Shown: piece after piece, positions 44,953-53,857 of the stretch
Numbering within the stretch: position 1 is the stretch's first letter
How the letters are laid out: each line of letters starts with the position of its first letter
Notes under the pieces: generated by a model
Seen by the model: only the letters and a program-made list of their open reading frames with translations
Told to the model about the DNA's origin: nothing
Database searches by the model: none
Position numbers and translations under genes: made by a program
NCBI RefSeq assembly: GCF_007570835.1
Contig: NZ_SUNC01000004.1
Span: 124,001 to 188,000 of the forward strand
Direction: 5' to 3'
Source: Croceicoccus sediminis
Lineage (GTDB): Bacteria > Pseudomonadota > Alphaproteobacteria > Sphingomonadales > Sphingomonadaceae
Length of the DNA: 64,000 nt

Positions 44953-46134
44953 TCAGCTCAACCGATCGCGGAAAGCGTCGTATCCGAAGCCCTTGATCTT
45001 CTCGAGCATTCCGCTCTCGCTATCCCAAAGCCAGATGGACGGAAGCGGCACGCCGTTGAACGTGTTGGTCTTCACCATCGAATAGTGCGCCTGATCGAGG
45101 AACGCGAAACGCGCGCCCGGTTCCGGCTTGAACGGCAGGCGATAGTCGCCGATCACGTCACCGGCCAGACACGACGGCCCGCCAAGCCGGATAGGTTCGA
45201 CGCCCGCTTCCTCGGGCAATTCGCCCAGCATCGCGGGACGATAGGGCGCCTCGATCACGTCGGGCATGTGGCAGGTCGCCGAAACGTCGGTGATGCCCAG
45301 CGGCATGCCGTTCCAATGCGTGTCGAGCAGCGTGCCGACAAGGATCCCCGCATCCAGCGCAACGGCCTCACCCGGCTCCATGTAAATCTCACAGCCCGTC
45401 ATGTCGCGCACGTCGATCAGGAAGCGGACCAGTTCGTCGCGCTGATAATCGCTGCGCGTGATGTGATGTCCGCCGCCGAAGTTCAGCCACTTGAGATCGG
45501 GAATCACGCCGTCGATCCATGGGAGCAATGCTTCCCAGGTACGCTTCAAAGGCTCGAAATCCTGTTCGCACAGGGTGTGGAAGTGCAGACCGTCGATGCC
45601 CTCCAGATGCTCCTCGGTCAGCTGATCGATCGGAAAGCCCAGCCGCGAATGGGGCGCGCAAGGGTCATAGCGCGGCACCTCGCCCTCTGCGTGCATCGGG
45701 TTGATGCGCAGGCCGACGTCGAAAGTATTGCCGCGATTGCGCGACAGCTCGATCATCTCCCGAAAACGCTCGTGCTGCATCGGCGTGTTGAAAATGACAT
45801 GGTCGGAGAGGCGGAGGATCTCCTCCATGTCCTCTTCCTTGTAGGCCGCGCAATAGGTCGCGATTTCGCCGTCGTAGCGTTCCGCCGCCAGCAGCGCTTC
45901 CCATAGGCCCGAGGTGCAGACCCCGTCGAGGTATTCGCCAATCGTCGGCGCGACCGACCACATCGAAAACGCCTTCAGAGCGGACAGCACCTTGATCCCC
46001 GCGCGGTCGCGAATGTCGGCCAGAATGCGAAGGTTGTCGCGCAGCTTGGCCGAATCGACCACGAAGGCCGGGCTGTCGACAAGGTTCAGGTCAAAGCGCG
46101 CAAAGGCGCCGGGATCGCCGGCACGGGTTTCCAT
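44953..46134 (-). CDS. nspC: Carboxynorspermidine/carboxyspermidine decarboxylase
   Basis: A 393-residue PLP enzyme of the alanine-racemase-fold type. PLP Lys is in KVLSALKAFSMWS; RINPMHAEGEVPRYDPCAPHSRLG, HFHTLCEQDF, NFGGGHHITRSDY and YMEPGEAVALDAG follow; the C-terminal LGGPSCLAGDVIGDYRL carries the catalytic Cys. It removes CO2 from carboxynorspermidine or carboxyspermidine. It is the last gene of the CASDH-lipoprotein-lipoprotein-nspC run and starts two bases after the preceding stop. Length is usual for NspC. Confidence 0.93.
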   Translation of the reverse strand: METRAGDPGAFARFDLNLVDSPAFVVDSAKLRDNLRILADIRDRAGIKVLSALKAFSMWSVAPTIGEYLDGVCTSGLWEALLAAERYDGEIATYCAAYKEEDMEEILRLSDHVIFNTPMQHERFREMIELSRNRGNTFDVGLRINPMHAEGEVPRYDPCAPHSRLGFPIDQLTEEHLEGIDGLHFHTLCEQDFEPLKRTWEALLPWIDGVIPDLKWLNFGGGHHITRSDYQRDELVRFLIDVRDMTGCEIYMEPGEAVALDAGILVGTLLDTHWNGMPLGITDVSATCHMPDVIEAPYRPAMLGELPEEAGVEPIRLGGPSCLAGDVIGDYRLPFKPEPGARFAFLDQAHYSMVKTNTFNGVPLPSIWLWDSESGMLEKIKGFGYDAFRDRLS

Positions 46135-46136
46135 AG

Positions 46137-46517
46137 TTAGTTTACCTTATCGAACCGGCGTGTCCGTGAGCGGTCGGTGGACTGGAGACTGAAGGAGGCA
46201 CCCCGCTCTTCAACGAATAATGGAATGTATTCTTGCTCATCTATCAACAGCAGCTCACAGTCATCGCTCTCTCCCGCGTAGCGCAAAGCCTGCGCGACAA
46301 CCAAATTCGTGACGCCTTTCATCTCGATAATCTCAAAATCGACGCGGTCGCCATCGGCTATCAAATGGTCAGAGTTCACTTGGATCGTTCCGCAGATCCT
46401 ATTCTCGTAACGTCCTTGAATCGACCGTTCCGGTGCTTCCGATCCGCTTTCCGGACTACACGCCCCAATTGAAGCCGAAACCAGACAACTCGCGACAATG
46501 ATACCCGGTTTTTTCAA
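46137..46517 (-). CDS. Small lipoprotein of unknown function, lower GC than neighbours
   Basis: A 126-residue frame from TTG 46517 (an in-frame TTG at 46532 is also possible). The start LKKPGIIVASCLVSASIGAC is a lipoprotein signal with lipobox IGAC. The mature part is acidic and contains GRYENRICGTIQVNSDHLIADGDRVDFEI and three or so further Cys. No family is recognised. Base composition is visibly more AT-rich than either neighbour, which suggests a recent gain. It lies between the Cys-rich lipoprotein gene (seven bases) and nspC (two bases) and so is probably cotranscribed with polyamine genes. Confidence 0.55.
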   Translation of the reverse strand: MKKPGIIVASCLVSASIGACSPESGSEAPERSIQGRYENRICGTIQVNSDHLIADGDRVDFEIIEMKGVTNLVVAQALRYAGESDDCELLLIDEQEYIPLFVEERGASFSLQSTDRSRTRRFDKVN

Positions 46518-46524
46518 GTAGCAT

Positions 46525-46914
46525 TCAATCAACGCAGATCGCGCGGACAAGCTTGCCGTCCACCACCTCGGCATAGCACCCGAACAGCGCGTCGTCCGCC
46601 TGACATGTGCCGACGATCTCGCCATCGGGGCCGTCGTCGACCGGGGCGATGCATTTGCCGTCGCACTGCTGGTTGTCGGTGCAGGCTTTCCCCGCGTCGA
46701 CATATGGGTGGACGCACATCAGCGTCTGCGCCCTGCCCCGCCGGTCGAGAAAACCGCCCGCCGCTTCGCATGCCGCGCCCTCGGGGTCGCCGTCTTCCGC
46801 CACACCCTGCGCATCGGGCGCAGCGATTTCTTCGGCGGGTACAGCCTCATCCGCCACCGCCTGCGAACAGGCGGCGGAGAAGAAGAGCAACGGAGCGAGG
46901 AATAGCGCGCGCAT
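46525..46914 (-). CDS. Cysteine-rich lipoprotein, unknown function
   Basis: A 129-residue protein with a signal (MRALFLAPLLFFSAACSQ); the first Cys is a plausible lipid attachment site, although the -3 residue is atypical. The acidic mature part has eight more Cys (AACEAAGG, LMCVHP, KACTDNQQCDGKC, GTCQ, FGCYAE, AICVD), enough for four disulfides. This pattern suggests a compact, disulfide-stabilised periplasmic domain. No family is recognised. It begins six bases after CASDH ends, in an operon of polyamine synthesis. The link could be envelope-related or accidental. Confidence 0.7.
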   Translation of the reverse strand: MRALFLAPLLFFSAACSQAVADEAVPAEEIAAPDAQGVAEDGDPEGAACEAAGGFLDRRGRAQTLMCVHPYVDAGKACTDNQQCDGKCIAPVDDGPDGEIVGTCQADDALFGCYAEVVDGKLVRAICVD

Positions 46915-46919
46915 ATGGC

Positions 46920-48131
46920 TTAAAACGTCAGCGGGCCGTCAAGTTCCTCGACCGTCCACGGCAGGCCATGCTGGTTCAGCATTTCCATGAAGGGATCGGG
47001 GTCGAACTGCTCCATGTTGAACACGCCCTCACCCCGCCATTTCTTCGTCAGCATCATCGCCGCGCCGATCATCGCCGGGACGCCGGTGGTGTAGGACACC
47101 GCCTGATTGCCGGTCTCGGCATAGGCGTCTTCATGGTCGCAGATGTTCTTGATGTAGAACGTCTTCTCGCCCGACCCGTCCAGCGCTTCGCCCGTCGCGA
47201 TATCCCCGATATTGGTCTTGCCCTTCGTGGTTTCGCCAAGGCTGCTCGGTTCGGGCAGCACGGCCTTCAGGAACTGCAGCGGGATGATTTCGCGCCCTTC
47301 GTACATCACCGGGTCGATGCGGGTCATGCCCACGTTCTGCAGGACGGTGAGATGCTTGATGTATTCGTCCCCGAAGGTCATCCAGAAACGGGCACGCTCC
47401 ATCTCGGGCACGAACCGGGCGAGGCTTTCCAGTTCCTCGTGGTACATCATGTACATGTTTTTCGGACCGACTTCGGCGAAGTCGAATTCCTGTTTCACGC
47501 CCATTGCCGGGGTCTCGACGAATTCGCCGTTTTCCCAGTGACGCGCAGGCGCGGTCACTTCACGAATGTTGATTTCCGGGTTGAAGTTGGTGGCAAAGGC
47601 CTGACCGTGATCGCCGCCGTTGCAGTCGAGAATGTCGAGCGTGCGGATGGTCTTCAGCTTGTGCTTCTTCAGCCACATCGCGAACACGCTGGTAACGCCC
47701 GGATCGAAACCCGAACCCAGCAGCGCCATCAGGCCCGCTTCCTTGAAGCGATCGTGATATTCCCACTGCCACTTGTACTCGAACTTCGCGACGTCCTTGG
47801 GCTCGTAATTAGCGGTGTCCATGTAATCGACGCCCGCGTTGAGGCACGCGTCCATGATCGCCAGGTCCTGGTACGGCAGGGCAAGGTTCACGACCAGTTC
47901 GGGCTTTTCCGCATTCAACAGCGCGGTCGTCGCCGCGACGTCATCCGCGTCGATCTGGTGCGTCCTGACCGTCTGGCCGGTGCGCTGTTTCACCGATTCG
48001 GCGATCGCGTCACACTTGGAAACGGTTCGGCTGGCCAGCACGATTTCGGAGAAGATGCCCGGATTCATGGCCATCTTGTGGACCGCGACAGAACCGACAC
48101 CACCTGCGCCGATCACCAGAACCTTGCTCAA
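46920..48131 (-). CDS. Carboxynorspermidine/carboxyspermidine synthase (saccharopine dehydrogenase family)
   Basis: A 403-residue protein beginning SKVLVIGAGGVGSVAVHKMA, an NAD(P) Rossmann fold. DTANYEPKD, LLGSGFDPGVTSVFAMWLKKH, ILDCNGGDHGQAFATNFNPEINIREVTAPARHWENGEFV and CDHEDAYAETGNQAVSYTTGVPAMIGA are the CANSDH/CASDH signature. It condenses aspartate semialdehyde with putrescine or diaminopropane and reduces the imine to carboxyspermidine or carboxynorspermidine. The start is TTG 48131 with GGAGA six to eight bases upstream. It leads the operon that ends with nspC. Confidence 0.92.
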   Translation of the reverse strand: MSKVLVIGAGGVGSVAVHKMAMNPGIFSEIVLASRTVSKCDAIAESVKQRTGQTVRTHQIDADDVAATTALLNAEKPELVVNLALPYQDLAIMDACLNAGVDYMDTANYEPKDVAKFEYKWQWEYHDRFKEAGLMALLGSGFDPGVTSVFAMWLKKHKLKTIRTLDILDCNGGDHGQAFATNFNPEINIREVTAPARHWENGEFVETPAMGVKQEFDFAEVGPKNMYMMYHEELESLARFVPEMERARFWMTFGDEYIKHLTVLQNVGMTRIDPVMYEGREIIPLQFLKAVLPEPSSLGETTKGKTNIGDIATGEALDGSGEKTFYIKNICDHEDAYAETGNQAVSYTTGVPAMIGAAMMLTKKWRGEGVFNMEQFDPDPFMEMLNQHGLPWTVEELDGPLTF

Positions 48132-48320
48132 AACTCGTCTCCACTACTTCCAATGCGGCCCGTGGCAGCACGGGTTCGCTGCATGAGGCGTGCGATATAG
48201 GCCCCTTGCGTTACAGAACAAGCATCGTGACCATCGCAAGGCGCCGGTGGCAACGGGCCGCTGGACAATCGACACCGATGTAAGCATCACTACGCGCATC
48301 TGAGATGGAGGGGAAATTCG

Positions 48321-48755
48321 ATGCCCGACAAGGCAATCCTGATACCGGCGGCCCTGCTCGTCTGCTGGACGATGGTCATGGCGATGTGGATGCTGATCCA
48401 CCGGGCGGGCACGTTTTCCGCGATGAAGACGAGCCTTGGCAAGCTGCCGGTCGGCGCGCGCGGTCCCGATCTGTGGGCGCGGCTTCCCGAAGGACGGAAC
48501 GATTGGCCCGCACACAATTACATGCACCTGATGGAACAGCCGACCGTCTATTACGCGGCGGTGGTCATCCTCTCGATCGGCGGGCCGACCGGGTACGACA
48601 TGGTGCTGGCATGGGCCTACCTGCTGCTGCGCGTGGTCCACTCGGTCTATCAGGCCCGGATCAACGTGGTGAAGATCCGCGCCACGCTGTTCATCATTTC
48701 CACGCTGGTCATGATGATCCTGTCGGTACGGGCGCTGCTGTCGGTTCTGAACTAA
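48321..48755 (+). CDS. MAPEG family membrane protein
   Basis: A 144-residue protein from ATG 48321 with GGAGGGG upstream. Four hydrophobic helices are visible, with NDWPAHNYMHLMEQPTVYYAAVV containing the family's N/E-x-P core. MAPEG proteins (membrane-associated proteins in eicosanoid and glutathione metabolism) in bacteria are of unknown or glutathione transferase role. It is divergent from CASDH and convergent with the RlmD-like gene. Confidence 0.85.
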   Translation: MPDKAILIPAALLVCWTMVMAMWMLIHRAGTFSAMKTSLGKLPVGARGPDLWARLPEGRNDWPAHNYMHLMEQPTVYYAAVVILSIGGPTGYDMVLAWAYLLLRVVHSVYQARINVVKIRATLFIISTLVMMILSVRALLSVLN

Positions 48756-48773
48756 CGGACGAAAAGACCCGAT

Positions 48774-49979
48774 CTAGCGAACAAAAAGACTGGCCAGTTC
48801 GACGTGGGTGGACCACCGGAACTGGCCGACCGGCCGCAAGCGTTCAAGGCGGTAGCCGCCTTCGATCAGCGTCGCGGCATCCTTGGCCCAGCTGGCCGGA
48901 TTGCAGCTGATATAGCAGATGCGTTCGACCTTGCTTGCCGCAAGCCTGCCGACCTGTTCCTTCGCGCCGGCGCGCGGCGGGTCGAGCAGGACGGCATCGA
49001 ACTTGTCGAGATCGTCGGGCAATAGCGGATTGCGGAACAGATCGCGGTGCTGCGCGAATACCTGACGCTGCGCGATACCGGCCGCCGACTTGCAGGCCAT
49101 GTGCGCGTCGCGAGCGGCCTCTGCGGTAAGGACCTTCGCGCCAGTGCCCTCCGACAGGGCAAAAGCGAACGTGCCAAGACCCGAAAACAGGTCCGCCACC
49201 GTCTTCGCCCCGTCCAGCCATTCGCGGGCCGATGCGATCAGCGCATGCTCACCCTCTGCCGTGGGCTGCAGGAAGCTGCCGGGCGGAAGCGCCACGGGGA
49301 CACCGCCCAGCGTGATGGTGACCGGTTCCGGCTCCCAGTGGGTTTCGGGGCCGTAACCGTCATCCATGGTCAGGCGGGCCAACGCATTCTGTTGCGCGAA
49401 ATCGATCAGCGCCTCGGTCCGGGCCAGACCTTCGGGGGTAAAGCCCTTCACGTTGAAGTCGACGCCCTGGTCGGTCAGCGTCAGATGAACGTCCGCCGAC
49501 AGCTTCTTGCGCCCGAACCCGCCCAGCAAGGCGCGCAAGGGCGCGATCATGGCGAACAGCGCGGGATGCATGATCGTGCATTCCGAAAGGTCGACAAGCG
49601 AATGGCTGCGCCCTTCGCGAAAACCGATGCGGACGTTCTTGCCGCGCCCTTCGACGTGCAGCGTCGCCCGGCGGCGGCTTTGCGGCGGGGAAAGATGCGT
49701 CGGCTCTACAATAGCTGGCTCCAGCCCCTGCCCCGACGCGGCATTCAGCACGCGCGAGGTCACGAAATCGTGCCACGCCACCTCGTCCAGATGCTGCAAC
49801 TGGCAACCGCCGCATTTCGGGAAATGGCGGCAAGGTGCATCGGCGTGATGCGGACCGGGCTGAACCGTTCCGTCGGGCAGCACCGTATCACCCGGCGCGG
49901 CCAGCGCGACATGGCGGCCCGACGCCGTGACGCCGTCGCCCTTGGCCGCAACACGCAGGATGGTTTCAGGCTCGCTCAC
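48774..49979 (-). CDS. Class I SAM-dependent RNA methyltransferase (RlmD/RumA-like)
   Basis: A 401-residue protein starting at GTG 49979. An N-terminal [4Fe-4S] site is suggested by CRHFPKCGGCQLQHL with a later Cys (SECTIMHP). The Rossmann domain contains VADLFSGLGTFAFAL; LLDPPRAGAKEQV and CYISCNPASWAKDA carry the catalytic Cys. It methylates a uridine of 23S rRNA at C5 (U1939 in E. coli RlmD) or a related position in RNA. The start GTG overlaps the nnr gene's stop (GTGA). The target base in this species cannot be fixed from sequence. Confidence 0.88.
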   Translation of the reverse strand: MSEPETILRVAAKGDGVTASGRHVALAAPGDTVLPDGTVQPGPHHADAPCRHFPKCGGCQLQHLDEVAWHDFVTSRVLNAASGQGLEPAIVEPTHLSPPQSRRRATLHVEGRGKNVRIGFREGRSHSLVDLSECTIMHPALFAMIAPLRALLGGFGRKKLSADVHLTLTDQGVDFNVKGFTPEGLARTEALIDFAQQNALARLTMDDGYGPETHWEPEPVTITLGGVPVALPPGSFLQPTAEGEHALIASAREWLDGAKTVADLFSGLGTFAFALSEGTGAKVLTAEAARDAHMACKSAAGIAQRQVFAQHRDLFRNPLLPDDLDKFDAVLLDPPRAGAKEQVGRLAASKVERICYISCNPASWAKDAATLIEGGYRLERLRPVGQFRWSTHVELASLFVR

Positions 49980-51385
49980 AGACAGGTTTCCAGTGCTTTT
50001 CGGATGGTGTCGGCCAGTTCGCCTGCCGTGAATGCGGCGCCGGACAGACGGGCCGCCTCACCATGAAGCCAGACCCCTTCGTTTGCGGCGCGCCAGGCAT
50101 CGCCCGTCACGGCAAGCCGCGACGCGGTAACGCCCGCCAGCACGTCGCCCGTACCGGCGACCGAAAGCCAGCTCGACGCCTTGCCCGCGAACGCTGTACG
50201 CCCATCGGGCGCAGCGATCACCGTGTCCGGGCCCTTGGCGATGACGACCGCATTCGCTGCCCTGGCCAGCGCCCTCGCCCGCTCAGGCTTTGCCGCGCTG
50301 CCATCAAGGCCGAACAGTTTCTCCAGCGTGGCGAGTTCCCCTTCGTGCGGGGTCAGGATCGCGGCGCTGTCACGCCCTTTCAGCATCGCCTTGCGCAGCA
50401 TGGTCAGCCCGTCGGCATCGATCACGGTCGGGCGGTCCAGCGAAAGCGCCTGCCCCAGTCGCTCGCTCGCCCTGGCATCGCGGCCAAGACCGGGGCCGAC
50501 GAGGATCGCCGACACGCGATCATCGCCCGCGGCCTTGCCGAACGACACATCGCCCGGGGCCTTCATCGTGACGAGATCGGCAGGCGCATTGGCGATCTTG
50601 TGCTGGGAAAGCAGCTTCACATAACCCGCGCCCGCATGACCGGCGGCCTTGCTCGCCAGCAATGCGGCACCGGGCATGGACCCGCCGACCACGGCCACCA
50701 GCCCGCGGCGATACTTGTGCGCATCGGGCGCAGGCCGCGATAACGCCGGTTTCCCGATCGCGGTGGCCCCGCCCTCTTCCCTGTCCGCCCCGATATCGAC
50801 CAATCGGGCCATGTCCCATGACGCCATCGCGGGCATCAGGAAATGGGCCTGCTTCCACGCGCCGAGCGCGATGCACAGCGCATAGTGAGGCAGCCGACCG
50901 GCAAGCAGAGCGCCGCTGTTACTCTCGATCCCGCTGGGCATGTCGATCGCGATGGAGCGGTCGTGGCGCGATGCCAGATCGCAGAGCATTTCGGTCAGGT
51001 CGTCGGACAAGGCGCGGGCCAGACCGGTGCCGAAAAGGCAGTCGACGAAGATGGACCCTTGTGCGTCCCGCGCTGCGATCACCGGCCCGCCGTAAAGCGA
51101 TGCCGCCCGCTTTGCCGCATCCGTTCCCGGTTCGAACGCCGCGACAACCTGGACCGGACCGCCACGCTCGCGGATCGCTTCGGCAATGACGTATCCGTCG
51201 CCGCCATTGTTACCCGGACCGCACAGCACCGTGACCGGCGCGTTCGCCGCCATGCGCCAGACATATTCCGCCGCGCCGCGCCCTGCCCGTTGCATCAGTT
51301 CATGCACGTCCGTACCGGCAGCCATCAGCCGTTCTTCCGCCGACACCATCTGCGCGGCGGTCAGGACCTGATCGGGCGCGAGCAT
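49976..51385 (-). CDS. nnr: Bifunctional NAD(P)HX epimerase/dehydratase
   Basis: A 469-residue fusion. The N-terminal YjeF_N (epimerase) domain has VTVLCGPGNNGGDGYVIAEAIRERGG and SIFVDCLFGTGLARAL; the C-terminal YjeF_C (dehydratase, ribokinase fold) from about residue 210 has VVGGSMPGAALLASKAAGHAGAGYV, AILVGPGLGRDARA, LTPHEGELATLEKLF and VAGTGDVLAGVTASRLA. It repairs hydrated NADH/NADPH. It lies between ilvD (4 bases) and the RlmD-like gene (overlap). Fusion order is the normal one in bacteria. Confidence 0.95.
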   Translation of the reverse strand: MLAPDQVLTAAQMVSAEERLMAAGTDVHELMQRAGRGAAEYVWRMAANAPVTVLCGPGNNGGDGYVIAEAIRERGGPVQVVAAFEPGTDAAKRAASLYGGPVIAARDAQGSIFVDCLFGTGLARALSDDLTEMLCDLASRHDRSIAIDMPSGIESNSGALLAGRLPHYALCIALGAWKQAHFLMPAMASWDMARLVDIGADREEGGATAIGKPALSRPAPDAHKYRRGLVAVVGGSMPGAALLASKAAGHAGAGYVKLLSQHKIANAPADLVTMKAPGDVSFGKAAGDDRVSAILVGPGLGRDARASERLGQALSLDRPTVIDADGLTMLRKAMLKGRDSAAILTPHEGELATLEKLFGLDGSAAKPERARALARAANAVVIAKGPDTVIAAPDGRTAFAGKASSWLSVAGTGDVLAGVTASRLAVTGDAWRAANEGVWLHGEAARLSGAAFTAGELADTIRKALETCL

Positions 51386-51389
51386 GGGT

Positions 51390-53249
51390 TCAACGAGCGC
51401 GGGTTATGGCCGAAAGATCGCGCACTGCGCCGCGTGCCGCGCTTGTCGCCATGGCGGCATAGGCCTTCAGCGCGGTCGAAACCTTGCGCGGGCGCGGGTG
51501 CGACGGGGCCCATGCCGCATCACCCTTGGCCTCCATTTCAGCGCGGCGTTCGGCAAGCACTTCGTCCGAAACCGCGACGTTGATCGTGCGATTGGGAATG
51601 TCGATCTCGACCATGTCGCCTTCCTCGATCAGCCCGATCGCGCCGCCTTCGGCTGCCTCGGGTGAGGCATGGCCGATGGAAAGCCCGCTGGTGCCGCCCG
51701 AAAAACGCCCGTCGGTGATGAGCGCGCAGGCCGCGCCAAGGCCCTTCGATTTGAGGTAGCTGGTCGGATAGAGCATTTCCTGCATGCCCGGTCCGCCGCG
51801 CGGTCCTTCGTAACGGATGACGACGACGTCGCCCGCCTTCACCTGGTCGCCCAGGATCGCGACAACGGCCGCTTCCTGGCTTTCATAGACCTTGGCCGGA
51901 CCGGTAAAGGTCAGGATGCTTTCATCGACGCCAGCCGTCTTCACGATACAGCCGTCACGCGCGATGTTGCCGTAAAGCACGGCAAGCCCGCCGTCCTTGC
52001 TGAACGCGTTTTCGGCATTGCGGATAACGCCGCCGACGCGGTCGGTGTCGATTTCCTTCCAGCGGCGGTTCTGGCTGAACGCGGTCTGCGTCGGCACCCC
52101 GCCGGGGGCCGCGGCATAGAATTCGCGCACGCTGTCCGAAGTGGTGCGCGCAACGTCCCAACGTTCCAGCGCCTCGCCCAGCGTGCGGCTGTGCACGGTG
52201 GGGCAATCGGCGTTGATCAGGCCAGCACGGTCCAGCTCGCCCAGGATGGCCATGATGCCGCCTGCGCGGTGGACGTCTTCCATGTGGACGTCGGACTTGG
52301 CCGGGGCGACTTTCGACAGGCAGGGCACCTTCCGGCTCAACCGGTCGATGTCGGCCATGGTGAAATCGACCTCGCCCTCATGCGCGGCGGCCAGCAGGTG
52401 GAGCACGGTGTTGGTGGAACCGCCCATCGCAATATCCAGGCTCATCGCGTTTTCGAACGCGGCGAAGCTGGCGACATTGCGCGGCAACACGCTCTCGTCC
52501 TCTTCCTCGTAATACTTCTTGCAAAGGTCGACGGCGGTGCGGCCCGCCTCGAGAAACAGCTTTTCGCGGTCGGCATGGGTCGCCAGCATCGAACCGTTGC
52601 CCGGCAGCGAAAGGCCCAGCGCCTCTGTCAGGCAGTTCATCGAGTTCGCCGTGAACATGCCCGAGCACGAACCGCAAGTCGGGCAGGCCGACCGTTCGAT
52701 CGCGGCCACGTCCTCATCCGAAACGCGGTCATCGGCGGCAGCGACCATCGCATCGACGAGATCGAGCGCCTTTTCCTTGCCGTTCAGCACGACCTTGCCC
52801 GCTTCCATCGGGCCGCCCGACACGAACACGACCGGAATATTCAGGCGCAATGCCGCCATCAGCATGCCGGGCGTGATCTTGTCGCAGTTCGATATGCACA
52901 CGATCGCATCGGCGCAGTGGGCGTTGACCATGAATTCGACGCTGTCGGCGATCAGGTCGCGGCTGGGCAGCGAATAGAGCATGCCGTCGTGGCCCATCGC
53001 GATGCCATCGTCGACGGCGATCGTGTTGAACTCTTTCGCGACGCCGCCCACCGCCTCGATCTCGCGCGCGACCAGCTGGCCCAGGTCCTTGAGGTGAACG
53101 TGGCCGGGCACGAACTGGGTGAAGGAATTGGCGATGGCGATGATCGGTTTGCCGAAGTCGCCATCCTTCATGCCGGTTGCGCGCCAGAGACCGCGTGCGC
53201 CGGCCATGTTGCGGCCGTGGGTCGATGTGCGTGAACGATAGGCGGGCAT
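51390..53249 (-). CDS. ilvD: Dihydroxy-acid dehydratase
   Basis: A 619-residue protein. [13 protein letters not shown] and [31 protein letters not shown] hold Fe-S cluster Cys residues, and [24 protein letters not shown] is the C-terminal signature. It dehydrates dihydroxyacids to 2-oxo acids in valine, isoleucine and pantothenate synthesis. It starts the ilvD-nnr-rlmD-like run on the minus strand. Length is typical. Confidence 0.97.
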   Translation of the reverse strand: MPAYRSRTSTHGRNMAGARGLWRATGMKDGDFGKPIIAIANSFTQFVPGHVHLKDLGQLVAREIEAVGGVAKEFNTIAVDDGIAMGHDGMLYSLPSRDLIADSVEFMVNAHCADAIVCISNCDKITPGMLMAALRLNIPVVFVSGGPMEAGKVVLNGKEKALDLVDAMVAAADDRVSDEDVAAIERSACPTCGSCSGMFTANSMNCLTEALGLSLPGNGSMLATHADREKLFLEAGRTAVDLCKKYYEEEDESVLPRNVASFAAFENAMSLDIAMGGSTNTVLHLLAAAHEGEVDFTMADIDRLSRKVPCLSKVAPAKSDVHMEDVHRAGGIMAILGELDRAGLINADCPTVHSRTLGEALERWDVARTTSDSVREFYAAAPGGVPTQTAFSQNRRWKEIDTDRVGGVIRNAENAFSKDGGLAVLYGNIARDGCIVKTAGVDESILTFTGPAKVYESQEAAVVAILGDQVKAGDVVVIRYEGPRGGPGMQEMLYPTSYLKSKGLGAACALITDGRFSGGTSGLSIGHASPEAAEGGAIGLIEEGDMVEIDIPNRTINVAVSDEVLAERRAEMEAKGDAAWAPSHPRPRKVSTALKAYAAMATSAARGAVRDLSAITRAR

Positions 53250-53407
53250 GGTATAGAACTCCGATGAAGTCTTTCGAGGCGCTCCCTAGCGTTGCACGCG
53301 CGGCTGTCTAGGTTTTTCGGGCCTTTTGGGCAGGCCGGACGCGCCTTTTCGCCTTGTGGATAGCACCGATTTCATCCGCACCCCACCCCGTGCTATGCTC
53401 AGCCCTG

Positions 53408-53839
53408 ATGGACGACTTACCCCGCTACCGGCTTGAAGACCCGGAGCGAGAGTGGCTCGAAGAGTCGCGATCGTGGATCATGGGTCACTTCAGCGACAAG
53501 GCTGAAGAAAATTACGAGGACACCGACGCGAAGCTCGCGGTGATCCGGGCCAACCTTGCACATGCTTGGGTAGGCGCGGACGATACCTGGAAACTGCAGG
53601 CCCTTGGCATCGCGATGGGCGATGCGCTGGCCGATGAACTCATGCTCGACTGGGTGACGATCGATGACGAATACGGCCGCGTGCCCGCGCTGAACTGGCC
53701 GGGCACCTCGATCGTGCTCTACCCCGTGACGATGATTTCGCAGCGCCTTGAAAGCGGCGAAGAAGTCGACGTCGACGTGATGTTCGAACAGACCCGCGAA
53801 CGGCTTCAGGAAATCGCCTTTTCCGGTGACGTCCAGTAA
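53408..53839 (+). CDS. DUF3806 domain protein
   Basis: A 143-residue soluble acidic protein (MDDLPRYRLEDPEREWLEESRSWIMGHF ... DALADELMLDWVTIDDEYGRVPALNWPGTSIVLYPVTMISQRLESGEEVDV). The central LDWVTIDDEYGRVPAL fits DUF3806. The function is unknown. It is divergent from ilvD and convergent with the S41 peptidase, with its own 158-base upstream region. Confidence 0.8.
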   Translation: MDDLPRYRLEDPEREWLEESRSWIMGHFSDKAEENYEDTDAKLAVIRANLAHAWVGADDTWKLQALGIAMGDALADELMLDWVTIDDEYGRVPALNWPGTSIVLYPVTMISQRLESGEEVDVDVMFEQTRERLQEIAFSGDVQ

Positions 53840-53857
53840 GCGCGAGTGGGCGTCCCG

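Noticed and set aside
51669-53234. A 521-codon plus-strand frame opposite ilvD.
   Set aside because: Antisense to an intact, well-recognised gene with the same shadow composition.
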